From: Lepidurus packardi
Lineage: Eukaryota; Arthropoda; Branchiopoda; Notostraca; Triopsidae
Assembly: GCA_023053545.1 (NCBI GenBank)
Contig: JAKZAN010000002.1
Coordinates: 11,404,790-11,468,789 of the forward strand
Length of the DNA stretch: 64,000 nucleotides
Direction of reading: 5' to 3'
Shown in pieces: positions 35,523 to 55,975 of the stretch (position 1 is its first letter; each line of letters opens with the position of its first letter). The notes under the pieces were generated by a model. It did not search any database. It worked only from the letters and a program-made list of their open reading frames with translations, and was not told where the DNA came from. The position numbers were made by a program, and so were the translations under genes.

Positions 35523-36608
35523 ATGTCAAGTGATAGGGTAAATCTTATACAAAACCGTCAGAATGCAAACGGAGAGTATGAAGAAAGTAGCTTCAAATCA
35601 CTGCCCACCTTGCCTATTGCCATATTTCAGCTTCTTGCGACAGTAAGAAGCTAACCACTTTTTACTTACGTTAAAATCAGAAGCATTAAGCTTTTATAAT
35701 TAATGTTAAAACAAGTGCATGTCCTACTGAATGAATTTTTTACTAGGTTGGTACAGTGATTGCCGCATGGTTAGTTCCAACTTACTTGGACCCAGAAAGC
35801 AATCCCAGCTCTGTTCCTGTTCTACTATATATCCAAGCTGGTCTTTGGATATTTCACCTTGTAATTTAAAAATATGTTTCAAGCCGCTTTAATAATGTAT
35901 CCTAACGTTTTCCGTTGTCTTAGTTGGGGTATAGCTATACCTTTTCGGAACACGAGGAATCAAGGTTGAATGGCTATTTAGACTTTCATCCAGTTCTAAG
36001 CAAATGGGGAAAGATACCTTTACTTATCGTCTCCGTTGGTAATAACTAGTTAAGTTTTACTTTCATAACGCATAGCCAAAGATAACTCTGTCTTTAGTGA
36101 AAGTGTTACTCGTCGCTGTTGTGGGAGTCTTGTGGGATAATTGCCATGAGATTGAGGCCTGTTCAGATCACGTTCATCTCACACCTGTCCATTACATCCA
36201 AATCATAATTACTCTGGAGGGACTGCTGGTGATCATAACAACAATACCATATATAGGTAATCAGTAACCGTATTTATATTTCGAGGTTATATTTTCAAAT
36301 CTTTGCTTAGTTCACGTATGGCAGTTCAATCGCCAAAAGCCATTGCCAGACGTTTATCAAGAAGATGCAATGCATGAAAATTTCCGCACGCTACAAGACA
36401 CTGGACACAGGTAAGATTGTTAACTTTCATGTTACCGAAAACAAAAAATTTACTTGAATATAAAAATTCTTTGTACAGAGAATGTAGCCCGGACGACTTG
36501 CTAGAAAAACAGGCAGAAACTATTCGCTACTTGAAAGAACACAATTCCATGCTCAACGCAAAAGTTCTCTCGCTCACTCAGCAACTGAATCATGTAGAGC
36601 ACACTTAG
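35523..36608 (+). CDS. TMEM192: TMEM192, lysosomal/late-endosomal four-pass membrane protein
   Basis: Six exons: 35523-35642, 35747-35860, 35924-36038, 36098-36256, 36311-36410, 36479-36608, giving 245 aa (human protein 271 aa). Four hydrophobic segments are visible: about residues 28-50, 62-80, 105-128 and 155-180. After TM4 comes HVWQFNRQKPLPDV, then FRTL and a C-terminal coiled coil (LEKQAETIRYLKEHN) that matches the family's characteristic tail. Vertebrate TMEM192 forms homodimers in the lysosomal membrane and is used as a lysosome marker; its molecular role is poorly known. It is divergently paired with FIG4 and ends 225 bp from the convergent NuSAP gene. Confidence 0.92.
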
Positions 36609-36832
36609 AAAAAAAATCTATATCGTAACTCATGATTTATAGCGCCTAGTCCACAGCTTCTTAAATTTCACCAACCCAACACGTTTACAGCAATGCCCGA
36701 TGCTGCATTTGCAGCTCAAACCGCCTGTTTGTTCTCACCCCCTTGATAATAGTCCGTTGCTCCACTCGGCTATCAAACCTAGAATTATAATTATCAGGTT
36801 TTGTGCTATTTGTCTCTCGAGTGATATTTTGT

Positions 36833-38767
36833 TTACGTCGAGGTACTCAACACACTCCTGTTGTCCCTTTCATTGTTGCGAAATGGCTGGAGACTTCCTT
36901 TATGAGGCTTATACGTTGAATTCCTTGGAGAAGATCTGCAGACCGGCTTAGCTAGCTTGGTTTTAGCAACTTTTCCAGGACTTTGGCCTGAAATGAGTAT
37001 TACACTTATAACAAACAAATTCCAGTACAAAAAAAAGTTCTACCGAATGTCTCCACAGTGGTTTGCTTATGCTTCGCCACGGAACCTTTTGCCGTAAACT
37101 TGGGAGTCTTCAACTTGGAACCAGAAGCAAAATCTAGCTTCACATCTGTTAAGCTCAGTACTGGTTGGAACACGCTATGCTTCTTAGCAGCTTCACTCTT
37201 TCTCACATCAAAGGTGACCTAGGACAGACGCACGATAACATAACAAGACAGTTTGATTTTAAATGTCAAGTTACATCGTTAACTATCCGCTTTTTAACTT
37301 GATCCATAACTTCTCTTGTTTGCTGAGCAACTGAACGAGCTTTAGCCACACTGGTCGTCAACGTCGCCAAACGTTGCTTCTTCTTGGTTACGTAATCGTT
37401 CACCGATTCCATCTTCTCGAACTCTCTTTGATGTAATTCCGCAAAATTCGGAGGCGCTCTGGGCGTCTTCCTCTGCGATCCAACGACAGGTGCCGATTGC
37501 TCTCCTTTTCGCTGTTCCCTGACGTAATTCACGAAGCGAGGAATGTGGCTTTCTTTGTTGAGGCTACGCACTGAAAACGCCACCGCAATCATGAATAATT
37601 ACAAAATACAATAAAACAAATGAACAGATGCATACGTGTCTTTCCAAGCAAGTTTCGGCTGGCGATCGGTGTTACTTGCGAAACAGTTGGTTTTCCTCTG
37701 GTAGCGACCTGTCCTTTACGGGGCGTGAATACGACCGGTTGTACCGGCTCCTCTACTCTGCGCCTTTTACTAACGACACGTGCATTAGATGCGACTTCAA
37801 AAGTGTCATCGAGTTTGCTTTCATTGCTAGTTTCTACTTCTTCAGGAAACGAGCGTTTCTTTGAGCGCGTCTTGACGCGAAATGCTGGTGTAACTTCGAA
37901 AGTTTCGTTCAACTTGTCCTCATTGTCTCCTTTTCTATTTACTGGAGAAACTTGGACGCTGTCTTGTTGTTCGCATTCTCGGGGAGAGCGCCTCAGAGCA
38001 GGGGCTTTAGAAGAAGATATTTGTGGATCGTCACGAGGTTCGCTTCTTATGCTGGGCGAACTTTCTTCTTTCTTTAATGATTTCTTCGCAGCCATACGGC
38101 GCTTCTTCTTCATTTGACTACCTCGAGCATTCTCAGTTGTCAGCTCATCTACTTGCAATCTTTCTACAAGCACAATAGGAACAACTTCCATACCCAGTTG
38201 CTCCATTTGGTGCTTCTTTGGAAGGTCCGATACTCTACTTTTTCCGGAATTTGATCCATTGGCTGATGCTGGTAAATCCTCGTCTTTCTTGGCGCCACGA
38301 CGCTTGGCTTTTTTTGTTTTGGCTGGAGCTTTTCTCACACTAATTTGTTCATCTTTAGCATGACTTGGGTTTTGTGCTTCAACCTCGACGTATTCCTTGG
38401 TTAAGGAATTGCTAGTGGAGGCTAGTGCGACGTCGCCATTTCCTTCTACATTTGACTCTTCTGCGGACGCTTCTATTTCTTGTTTTTCAGCAGCTTTCAA
38501 GATTTGCTTAATAAGCTTTTCCTAGAAAGATAATATTATGTGATAATACCAATACTACTCTGAGACACATATATCTCTAAGCCGTTTCCAGCTGTCACAT
38601 TTCACAACTCAAGCGAAATATTTTGGTAAAAAAACACACAAGGCAACAAATGCAAGTTATTTTACTTTGGTGGCACGTCTGACTGTTCCCAGTTTTGATT
38701 TGGCCAAGCTAAGAAGGTCTGTGTATTTCAAGTTAAGCAAAGTTTCGTGATCCATAATTTCTGCCAT
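36833..38767 (-). CDS. NUSAP1: NuSAP-like nucleolar and spindle-associated protein
   Basis: Five exons on the minus strand: 38767-38666, 38521-37636, 37570-37275, 37218-37044, 36987-36833, giving 537 aa. The N-terminus (LLNLKYTDLLSLAKSKL, then RRATK) matches the SAP-like start of NuSAP. The long second exon is basic and disordered with many KK/RR clusters. The third carries NFAELHQREFEKMESVNDYVTKKKQR, a conserved NuSAP block. The C-terminus has STYKPHKGSLQPF, matching the family's YEPHKGKLKP element. In vertebrates NuSAP bundles microtubules around chromosomes and is needed for spindle assembly. It is longer than human NUSAP1 (441 aa), mainly in the basic middle region. Its start lies 149 bp from the divergent C19orf47-like gene. 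Confidence 0.85.
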
Positions 38768-38916
38768 AGTTTTGAAGAAAGTTTTAAACCACCAATGTTT
38801 GTTTGGCACGCTCAGTTCCTTTCCGCGATGGCGGTTAAAACAAGTCGATGATTGTTCAATAAATTGCCGTTAGGGGCGATACTTGCTAGATGACAAAAGG
38901 GAAGAACAGGAAAAAT
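38768..38916. promoter_or_regulatory. Bidirectional promoter region, NuSAP / C19orf47-like
   Basis: 149 bp lie between divergent start codons. A TTTCCGCG stretch (about 38819-38826) resembles an E2F site and overlaps GATGGCGG (about 38827-38834), a YY1-like site. E2F control would suit a mitotic gene, but both matches are short. Confidence 0.45.
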
Positions 38917-40555
38917 ATGGGCGACGAGAAAACAACAAGTAAAGAAAACTTTCTATTAATTTTGAAGCCATCTTGCCTTTAAACTGTATTTCTATGCACC
39001 CAATGATTTTTCAGTTTAACTTCAAGTCTGTTTTTATCTTACTAAGTCTGTTTTGTCTTATTTTAGGCTGGTGGGTTCAGTTTTTCAGTCAGGCTGGAAT
39101 ACCCCCGAGAGCTGCTGCAAACTATGCTGTCGTTTTCCAGGAAAATCGTATTCAGAGTACCATGTTACTTGACTTGAACAAGGAATATTTAAAAGACATG
39201 GGCGTCATAATTTTGGGGGACGTAATTGCTATATTAAAGCAAGCAAAAATTGCTCACGAAAAGGCAGCACGCGAAAAGATCTTACCTGATAAAGTTAGCC
39301 TTGCTCCGAAAATATCTCGTAAGCTCATCTACAATGTTCAGAATATTGTGTAACGAATTTTCTTTTTCAGCGGTTACTCGTGTTCTTAAAAATCTTAAAA
39401 CAGACGTAACGGAAGATGTCTACCCTAAGCCCAAAAAAGTTATACACAAAAGTAAGCGAGTCGACTTACTGACTTACTATTTCCAATGAATTAAATGTAA
39501 TAATGATAACTTTTAGCTGCTACTGCAATCGCAACAAGACCTGCTCCTAAAATTGCTGCTCGCAAGCTAATAAAAACCATCACCCAACCGGGGAAGGAAG
39601 AAAAAATCACTCCCATGACGCCAAAGGCGAAACCAACATCATTAGCGTTAGCAAAAGCTCAGTCGGTAGAATCAGACTTGGAAGAGTTGGCCTTATCTCC
39701 TGGCGAGGAAGTTCCAGTTCGGAAAAAGCGACGAGTTTTGCCTGAACATGAAGGTGGCTACAAAATCATAATGCCTGCCGGTACCACTCCAAAAACTCAG
39801 CGTATTTTAGCAAGTCAGAGTACTCAAGGTAATGAAAGAAATTAGAAATGATCATCTATTAATGTTGAGTATATGTTCCAAGCAAATTTATTTTACTTTA
39901 TTTTGGGTTTTTCAGTTGCAAAAAAATCTGTTTTTGATCGCTTGGGAGACAGTTCAGTCACTAGTACAACTGGGAGCGACACGGAATCTTCAAATGACAA
40001 ACAGTCTTCCATATTCCAGAGATTAGGAGGCATAGAGAAGATCACTCCTGTTGAAACTCTGGCAAGAGGTTCTTCCCAAGGTACTTTTCGTTCGATAGAA
40101 AAACCCATCCCGAAAGGTAGCACAAGGAAACACAATTCTAGAGAAACTTTCTTTATAATACGATGTAAATAGGAGAAGTTCCGATTGTAAAGATCCCAGT
40201 CATTAAAAGATTGAATCCGTTTGATGAAGGACAGCCCGTCAAGAAGATGATCAGGAAACTTGAGCCAGAAAGTACTCCAGACAAATGTGAATGCTCACAT
40301 GAAAGAGTTTAAATCCTTGCGTTTGTTTCAGGCGTTTCGACAAATAGTTTAAAACATCGATTAGGGGATTTGGGTACAAACTTAAAATTTCAAACAAATT
40401 TAAAGTCGCCAAGTACTACCCTAAGAAAATTTGCAAGGCCGATCAACCCTGTAAATTCGAGCGTTAAAGAGAGGTTGGGAATGAGACAGACTGTTTCCAA
40501 GTCCGTGCCGCTAATTTCGGGTACAAATGTGTTCAGTCGCCTGGGTGCCAAATGA
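38917..40555 (+). CDS. C19orf47-like SAM-domain nuclear protein
   Basis: Seven exons: 38917-38938, 39067-39318, 39371-39451, 39517-39828, 39916-40116, 40173-40286, 40332-40555, giving 401 aa. Residues about 9-75 form the SAM-like domain seen in human C19orf47: VQFFSQAGIPPRAAANYAVVF, then STMLLDLNKEYL and LGDVIAILKQAKI. A basic motif (RKKRRVLPEHEGGYKIIMPAGTTPKT) in the middle also matches the human protein. The C-terminal half repeats a short x-RLG element at least five times (VFDRLG, FQRLGG, HRLGDLG, ERLG, FSRLG). The role of this family is not established; nuclear localisation is inferred from the basic motif. The first coding exon is only 22 nt. It is divergent from NuSAP. Confidence 0.88.
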
Positions 40556-40732
40556 TGCCATGGTTCGTCAGTTTTACCATAACGCAATGTTTTTGAAACC
40601 CCTTTTAACCCGAAAACCTGGATAGACTGTATTGTTTGCAATCGCCTTGTTTTTTCGTACTTAGAAGAGTGCATCTTTTGAAAAAAAATTAAATCCGCAA
40701 TGCGAACAAAGCCCTTCTAACTCAATCTTACG

Positions 40733-40738
40733 AATAAA
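40733..40738 (+). terminator. Poly(A) signal of the C19orf47-like gene
   Basis: AATAAA lies about 180 bp after the stop codon at 40555, before the alpha-actinin promoter region. Confidence 0.5.
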
Positions 40739-41330
40739 TCAATCATCTTTTATTTTTGTTTTATTATGCTTGGATAAAAAGTTGCTAGTTCAAATGTACA
40801 AAATAATTCAAATCCGATTGGGGGAAAAGGCAAGGATTTCATAGAACCTTGTGTGTGTGCGGACTACTGTGGAGAGAAATAGATGGCGTATGTGCTCTCT
40901 TTTTGCCCAAATCTTATCTTATCACATTTTGGGGAAAATGGTCAGTCGGTGGTTTTAGTTCTGTCCTTATTTCAGGTCTAGGATTTGACGGGGCTTGTCA
41001 GCAGTTAGCTTTCATCCAGCTGCGTCGTGTTTTAACTGGAAAAAGTGTGCAAATCGGAAAAATAGGCTAATTTTGGTCTTGGGTTATAACGTTGAGGCGC
41101 CACTGCTTTCAAGGACGGGTAAGGTAATATACTTATAGAGAGCTGTCTCCTCCTTCATTCCTCTTCCTCCAAGACGGTCCCTTACCAAATTTTCTACATT
41201 TGTCTCTGACTGGCTGTCGGTCTGTTGGCTGGCCGGGAACTCCGGTGTGAATAAACGTCCCTAAAGAGAGCAGGAAGTTTGCAAAGTACACGTTTGTTTA
41301 CCATCCCCAATTTGGTGAGTGTGAATTGCA

Positions 41331-49237
<7,907 letters not shown>

Positions 49238-52119
49238 ATTAACAATCAAAAAATAGCGTATTTTTCATTCAAGTATGTATTGTAATCCATGGTCATATGT
49301 CACAGATGCATTTTGTTTTTGTTTTTGTGTTGACAGAAGTACTTTCGGACTGGGCATTTCTTCATGGGCAGATAGGCAAGAGAAAGAAAGAAGAACCCTT
49401 TACCTTTCGACCTTCTTGATAAGAATTATTGCTTGACAGAAACAAAATTCTAGACTGGTTTGTCGAGGGTTGATTTGAACTGAGGTATTTATAAGAGAAT
49501 GGAGCCTGAAACACGGTACACGAAAGGGAGGAGCAAATGTCAGCACTGCCGTTTACAACAATCGAACGAACCCATTTATTCTTTTTGTTTTTATTTTTTG
49601 TCGCTAGGATTTTTTTGTTTTTATGCTTTCGCCGGATTGAAGCTACATAACTTTGCTTCGCCACACTTTTTTTATGTCATTTTTTTCTTGAATTATTTTT
49701 GGCTTTACCCCTACCTTCACTTCACCTCAACATCTGTTTTTGCAGTCTAGTCGTTTTCGTTCCTGGGGCAGAATCAAATACCACCGGATAAGTAAAAAAA
49801 ATCTTTGTCCAGGATTCATTTTTTAAAACTGTTTGCGGGGAAGGGAAATTAGAATAGCTTATGCGGTGGAAGGGACATAGGAGTTAAAAGCAACAAGTGT
49901 ACAAATTCTTTGGTTTTTAGCAACCTGTTTCTCCCTCTTCTGTAGCAATAATTGATTGCGGGCACCAAAATCAACTTCTCTTCGCTACAAGGTTTTGTTC
50001 ACTTTCTTCCTAATCCGGGGCTTTGTAGAGTAGTAGCCTGTGAATTATCTAACTTTGATTATGTGTTGGTGGTAAAATTTAGACAGTCTTCCTGTGCCTT
50101 TTTTTTGGCGCTCATGGCGCTTACAATTGACTTCGTCTATTTCGCTGTTCGTAACCTCCTTTCTGAACCTCTTTGACCTGACTTTGGAGTGTCCGTCTGC
50201 AAGAAAACGAGATGACATAGTAATATAAGACAAAGGGAGTGCTTGTTTTACCAAAAGAGCCCCAAAAATTGAGCCTTACGTCATTTACTCAAATAATTCT
50301 GTCATCAGTATAATCATACCATCTTTCAGAGATTACGTCACGTCCACTTCTTGATATAAAGGTGCGCGGAAGATAACACGTTCTTATGCGAAGCACGTTC
50401 CGGCGAAGATATGAAGGAATTCCCGGGAAAGATTATAATTCCTAGAAGTGTACTGCTCCGGCTCGGTTATCACCGGCGCCAGAGAGATTCGAATTTGGCG
50501 CATGTCAGCGGGGCCGCTGTTCGTGGTTCAATGCTCTCGGCGTTTGCTATTCGCTCCTTAGTTCAGATTGGGCAGTTGGAGAGTAAACACGTGAAGTTCT
50601 GTCGCGCAAGGGAAAATTAGAGAAGTAGTGAAAGTATTGTGGTTATTTTTAAGAGTTGTAAGTGCCTGTGGAGCCTAACTCATAACGAGCGATTTAGCCG
50701 TGTCAAAGGTAAGGTTTAATTTTATTTCCTTTTTTTCGCAAAGTATAAATACGCACCTTTTAGCACGCGTTGAGTGAGCCAAGCGCGGGTTAGACTAAAA
50801 AAATTCCGTCCTATCGCCTTCCCGCTTTTTCGCGTATCCCTAACTCAACCCCCGTAAAACTAAAAGTCAAACAAATACCTCGCTTGTGTATACTTTGCGA
50901 GCCTTCTCTCACACAAATAAGCCTTGGTGTGGAACGCGGTGAGTTTGGGTTCGTTCAAAAATGCGCAATTTTGAAGACTTTTTTGGAATTTTTCGGAATT
51001 TTTTTTAAAATGTTCCTGGAATTTTCCTCGATGATTAAATGAGGTCGTAAGCTTCATATTCATGAGGTGGCACGCCAACGCGTAAAATTGACCCAAGTAA
51101 CATGCGAAAGTTTTACTTTCAGAAGCTTTCAGATCTTCACCCAAAACCTTTGCGTTTATCCTGCACCCAGTTGGTGATTCTGGCAACTTTTCAAGTGTTT
51201 GTCACGTATCTATTCCGCATTAACCCTTTCTGTGTGAAAAAGGTTATCCTTCAAGGCTGATAAGACTTGCTTGAAAGGAGTTGGGTAGCCGCCCAAGAGA
51301 TTATGCAATTCATTCATCCAAAACGCGAGTTTTTTTCTTTCGTCTCGGCGTTTGATAACATCATTTGCATGTAGCATAGTACAGCCGGGAGAAGTATCGT
51401 AGTCCGGTTCTTTGTTGCCACCCTTTTGGGTTTCTGGATGGCGTGGGAAACTTGCTCTATGGATGTGAATTGGGATCTTGTAACGTATTTGGGTTTGGGG
51501 GGAGCTACTCGAAAACGTTGGGAGATTGGACTTGTCTCTGTGGTGAACTCCCAAAGACAGCCTCCAGGCTTGCTATTAACGTGGACAAAAAGCAAAAAGT
51601 GGAGAGCAGGACGCGGTTGAGAGCCAAGATAATAGACGCAGAAAAAGACTAAGGGTAAGGAGGGGAGAAATTTGGACCATTATAATTAATGGACTACTTG
51701 CCTGGCCAAAGGACCTAGTAGCCCCGACCAGGACTTTGCTATCATTATCCTTTGGGACTATCTTTTTGGTAGAGAAGGTAGAGGACTTGGCCAGATTTCC
51801 ATCCTATACTTTCCACCTGTTGTCGTCTGCGTGTTTACAGTAGCCGTTAGGTAAAGTTATAGCTTCCGAACTCGGCGACGGTGAAGCGACCCTAAAGAAT
51901 GGTCCAAAGGTTTACCCCCTTTGCGTTAGGTTCACCCCCTTCGCATGGATCCCGTTTCGTGCTGCTGCTCCCTACCATCTTACCCAGTCCGCCCACATCG
52001 CAGCTCATCTCATCTGATATTTCATCTTGCCAACAGGGTTTGGCGATATTACCAAGTGTTAAAAATAACCTCTTCGAGCCTTTTCAGTCCTTTCTCTTGT
52101 GTAATTTGGCTTGGTGGCT

Positions 52120-52325
52120 TGTTCGCTTTTCCCCCTAAACTGGTATTTTTCTTAAAAAATAAAAATGGTATAAAATGTGTAATAATTTCTTTTAATAAGA
52201 CTTCATGGCTTCGTGTTTTCACTTGTTCACCTTTTTTTCCTAAGCTGGTCTTTTTCAACAAATAAAAAATGGAAAAAATTTTAATAATTTAATAACTCGT
52301 AAAAATCTTTTCTTAATAAGATGAT
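52120..52325. repeat. Imperfect AT-rich tandem duplication, about 104-bp unit
   Basis: GTTCGCTTTTCCCCCTAAAC at 52121 is echoed by GTTCACCTTTTTTTCCTAAG at 52224. Both are followed by CTGGT(A/C)TTTTTC, an ATAAAAAATGG-type segment and TCTTTTAATAAGA / TCTTTTCTTAATAAGA. The two copies are clearly diverged. Confidence 0.65.
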
Positions 52326-54609
52326 GAGCGTATGCAGGGTTTAGCAGAGGGTGGAGGGACACCTGTTACGATGGGCTTGGGTAAGGATGGTAGTAGGACG
52401 CCATTGTAGTCACCTTTGACTCCCACCCCTAGCTCACTACCTCAAAGTCCTTTGTTGCACCAGCAGTTAGCTCTGAAGGGAGACCCAAAGAAAAAGAAGG
52501 AGAAAAGAATGGTAGAGCGTCCAGAGCGCCATGGCGTGTCACGGTTCACGGTGGTGGCTTATTAGTGATTACTTACAGCCAGGCAAACAGGTGGGAAACA
52601 GGAAACGCGACTTTTGAGCCTACGCCTACACTATACTACACTACAAGCCACGGGGCATTATCGCAAGAAAACCCCGGCAAAATGGACGTATATGTTTGTC
52701 CTCCTTTAATAAACTTTCTACTCTGGGAAACTCTTTTCCCGCCTAATTTGTATGTTTATTAAGCTCGGAGACTTTTATAATCTTGGAAATAAAATAATAA
52801 TAAAGTAGCAAGTAAACGAACTCATTTGGAGTTATTTTTGGTAGCTTGGGAAAATGGTCGAGCGAAATTTGCATGAGGGATAGTTAGCTGCATAATCATG
52901 GACCGTGACAAGGAGTGATAAACTTTTTTAAAGTAGCCAAGTAAAAGAAAGGAAAAAACAGGTTTAACCTTGGGTTTTTAGATAGATCTGTGTATGTGTG
53001 TGGGGGGAGAGGTAGTACTGTAAGAAAAAGAAATGAAATGAAAACTGTTTGAAGCTATAGCCGGAGGGCCTTCCCACGGAGTAAGATCCTCCTTGGTTCT
53101 TGGCTAAGTGCAAGTTCCCCTGGCAGACCTCTCCATTCATTCATTCATAAAATCTGGGATGCGCTGCAACTATGCGCGACTCTTTTTTCTCTCCCCCGTG
53201 TTCATTCACAAGTAAAAGTATGGGCCAGGTCGAGGAGACTCGTTCTTTTCTCCTAAGGGGGGAGGATGGTTGGTCGATTTAAAAGAGAGGCTTGTTATTA
53301 TATCAGGGATCAAGAGGGAACGGATATGGGCTCCAATTCAGATCATTAGCCTCATATGCAAATCTAGACTAGACGAGTTTCGAGCTCGATGCCTGACCGG
53401 ATGACGATGTGATCTCTGCAATTGGAATTAAACACTGGCGACACATTGAGACCGAGACCTATTTTGCTGGCAAGCAAGAAAACTTGAATAGCCGGCAGGC
53501 GTTTATTATGAGCAAGCAAGTACAGAGAAGAAATATAATAATAAAAATAATAATAAAAAAAAACTACCGGAAGTCCACTTACACCTGTCATAACAGATTA
53601 CAGTGACGGGGCCTTCAAGTCGATTATTATACAACGAACAGCAGCGAGATAACTTACTTGAACTCATCTAACTCAAGATTGGATTTGTATCGTAAAAAGT
53701 TCTGAATTCGAATTAATTTAATTTGATGCGTAAATTTTTTTTCGAGACCCGGAAAATGGAACAATCTTTTGCAGTGGTGCAGAACAAATTGGCTTTATGA
53801 AGCTCATTATGCGAGATTGAAATTTGAACAGCATCAATTATTCCAGGAGCTCCGAGTGTGTGTACGGCAAGGACCCCTAATTATTGGTGATAAACAACGA
53901 GGCGATGAGTAAGGAAAAACTCGAGTGCTTTGCTCATGAGTGTCTTCCTCGTCTTTCGCGTTTCAGATTCACTGCTACGAGATTTAGCTTATGGGAAATT
54001 TTGGCGTCTTGAGAAAATAAAAAAGACAAGGTTCGAACCAACAAGGGAAATATAAACCATGATGGGGTAAAGATTGGATGCAAATTCGGTTTCCCAGGGC
54101 GAAGGAGATGCATGTTGGCGATGGTTGCTTCTGTGCTCTCGCTGACCATCTGTTGTCATTTTACCCTCGGCTGAAACCGAGAGCCGAGAGGCTGGAACTG
54201 GTAGGCAGGTCAGGGAATGGGCCCTTCAGTGGTACAAGCGTAGGTGGTGGGTCGTGCAAGGCAAAATAGAACGCTGCTGTTACAACAAATAAAAAAAATA
54301 ATTAAAAATTCTTGAAAATCAGATCATTCTAAACTGCTGCTGCTTCAATTGGTAACTTATTGATACGTTTTTAATTATTTTATGTAGAGGTCGGTACAGT
54401 AGTGTGAAGCCTTCTGGTACTTGAGCGTTATGGGAACCCAGTGCCCAAGTGGGGTTTTCATTGTTATTTAATTTGCCGTGATGAGGGTGGATGAATTGCT
54501 TGACAAAGGGCTTGATGTCGGATACTTTGGAGTGAAATCCGTGCATGCTTGTGAATACATAGGGGACGTCAGCTTCGTTAAAAAGTCGTTTTTGTTTGAA
54601 ATTTTTGGG

Positions 54610-54849
54610 TTATATAGGCTGAGCATGGCGTTTGGTTTGGTGTAGCTGATCTCTGCTGGTTTTAGAGCTTGTTTGTTGATTCAAGTGCTCTTTATTTACA
54701 CTGGCAGATGGATTCGCCATAAGATAAAAGACAAAGACGCAGACAAAGATGCAAAGGGAAACCTGTGCTTTGCCTTGCTTTGACGTGAATGCGGGCATTA
54801 GAGTCGACTTTTTGATTCGTTCGGTTTGTTCCTCGTTTCTAGCGTTCAT
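54610..54849 (-). CDS. Candidate 79-aa small secreted or membrane protein
   Basis: The ATG at 54849 opens a frame with a polar, basic N-terminus of about 28 residues, a hydrophobic stretch (VSLCIFVCVFVFYLMA, about residues 30-45) and a hydrophilic C-terminus rich in S, T, K and Q that includes a KR pair. This could be a type II anchor or a signal sequence with a peptide tail. It has no recognisable family and no intron, and it could be chance. Confidence 0.2.
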   Translation of the reverse strand: MNARNEEQTERIKKSTLMPAFTSKQGKAQVSLCIFVCVFVFYLMANPSASVNKEHLNQQTSSKTSRDQLHQTKRHAQPI

Positions 54850-55975
54850 TATCGGGGTAGATCGGCATGTTGTTCGGGATTAAACGCAACAAAAAAGGCG
54901 GTAATGGAGGCGGTCGTGTATTCAGATTAGCTGTTTTTGTCTTGGAATGCTTGGCATAATTGAGAAGCCGACTAATTAAGTTCATTCTTCATGAGCGCAA
55001 TGCACGTGCGTTCAGAAAGTTTTGCAATGAGCTTGGGGAATGTTGTCACCGTTGGAAGAGCCCGAGCTCCCGCTCGTTCGTCCGGTGTCTTGCTAATTTT
55101 AGCACCTTGGGTTGACTAGAGGAGGTTTGCTTGGCTGTTTATGAAGTTGACGTCACTTTACATATTTACATACAACTAACAGCCATACGGCTTCATCAGC
55201 AGCTGTGCTTCATAGGCATTAAATTTTTCGAGGAAAAAAGTGTAAAAACAAAATCAATTTTCAAGAAAAGTCACTATGGATGGAATTAGTCTTAGAAGTT
55301 TCCGTAGCGTTTGGGACCTGTTTGTTTCTTGTCTGTCTTATTCCGCAACCTTGGATGAATTGCATTGTAACCCGGGCTAAGATTTGTGAACGTTTGGTGT
55401 ATGTTTCTTGAGCAGAGAGTTGGCTTTATTAGTGTTTCATGGTCGCCCTGTTCGCCGCTTGTTGATTTTGGCCATTTTTCATGTTAATGGCGAAGCAAAA
55501 AAAGAGACAGTGTAGGCGTTGTGTTGGAAGGTGTTTTAGATAGAAATAGCTTTCCCGAAACGCTGGCGTGAGCTGCATGCGAAAAGCTTCATTCATGAAA
55601 TACTACACTCTTCTATATACACTCGTTGCCTCTGGCATCAACACGAAAAGATAAATATCCAAACCTAGAAGTATTGAAAATTTGGACGCTTGAATCAATG
55701 TCTTTAATGACCTATCCAACATTATAAAAATAAAAAACTAACGTTGGGTGTTTCTCAAGCCCGTAAATCCTTGTGTGGATCAAAAATATTCCCTTATACG
55801 TTTGGTCGATATCTGTTGTCTTTTTTTCGGATATTGGAAAGCTTCTTTCAAGAAGAAAAATGAAAAAAATACTGTGCTTTATTTTGCTTAGTTGTCGATC
55901 GGTTTATTAATATTTTTTTGTATTTTCCCCCATTATTCAGGTTCCAAGAAACTTTTGTAAACAAATCAAACTGTA

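Larger units (their letters stand above)
49238..55975. other. Long intergenic region after alpha-actinin
   Basis: Contains the alpha-actinin 3' UTR and probably the promoter and noncoding 5' exons of the gene beginning at 55976. Several open frames of 60-114 codons lack any recognisable domain. A small secreted-type frame (54610-54849) and an imperfect AT-rich duplication (52120-52325) are listed separately. Confidence 0.5.
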
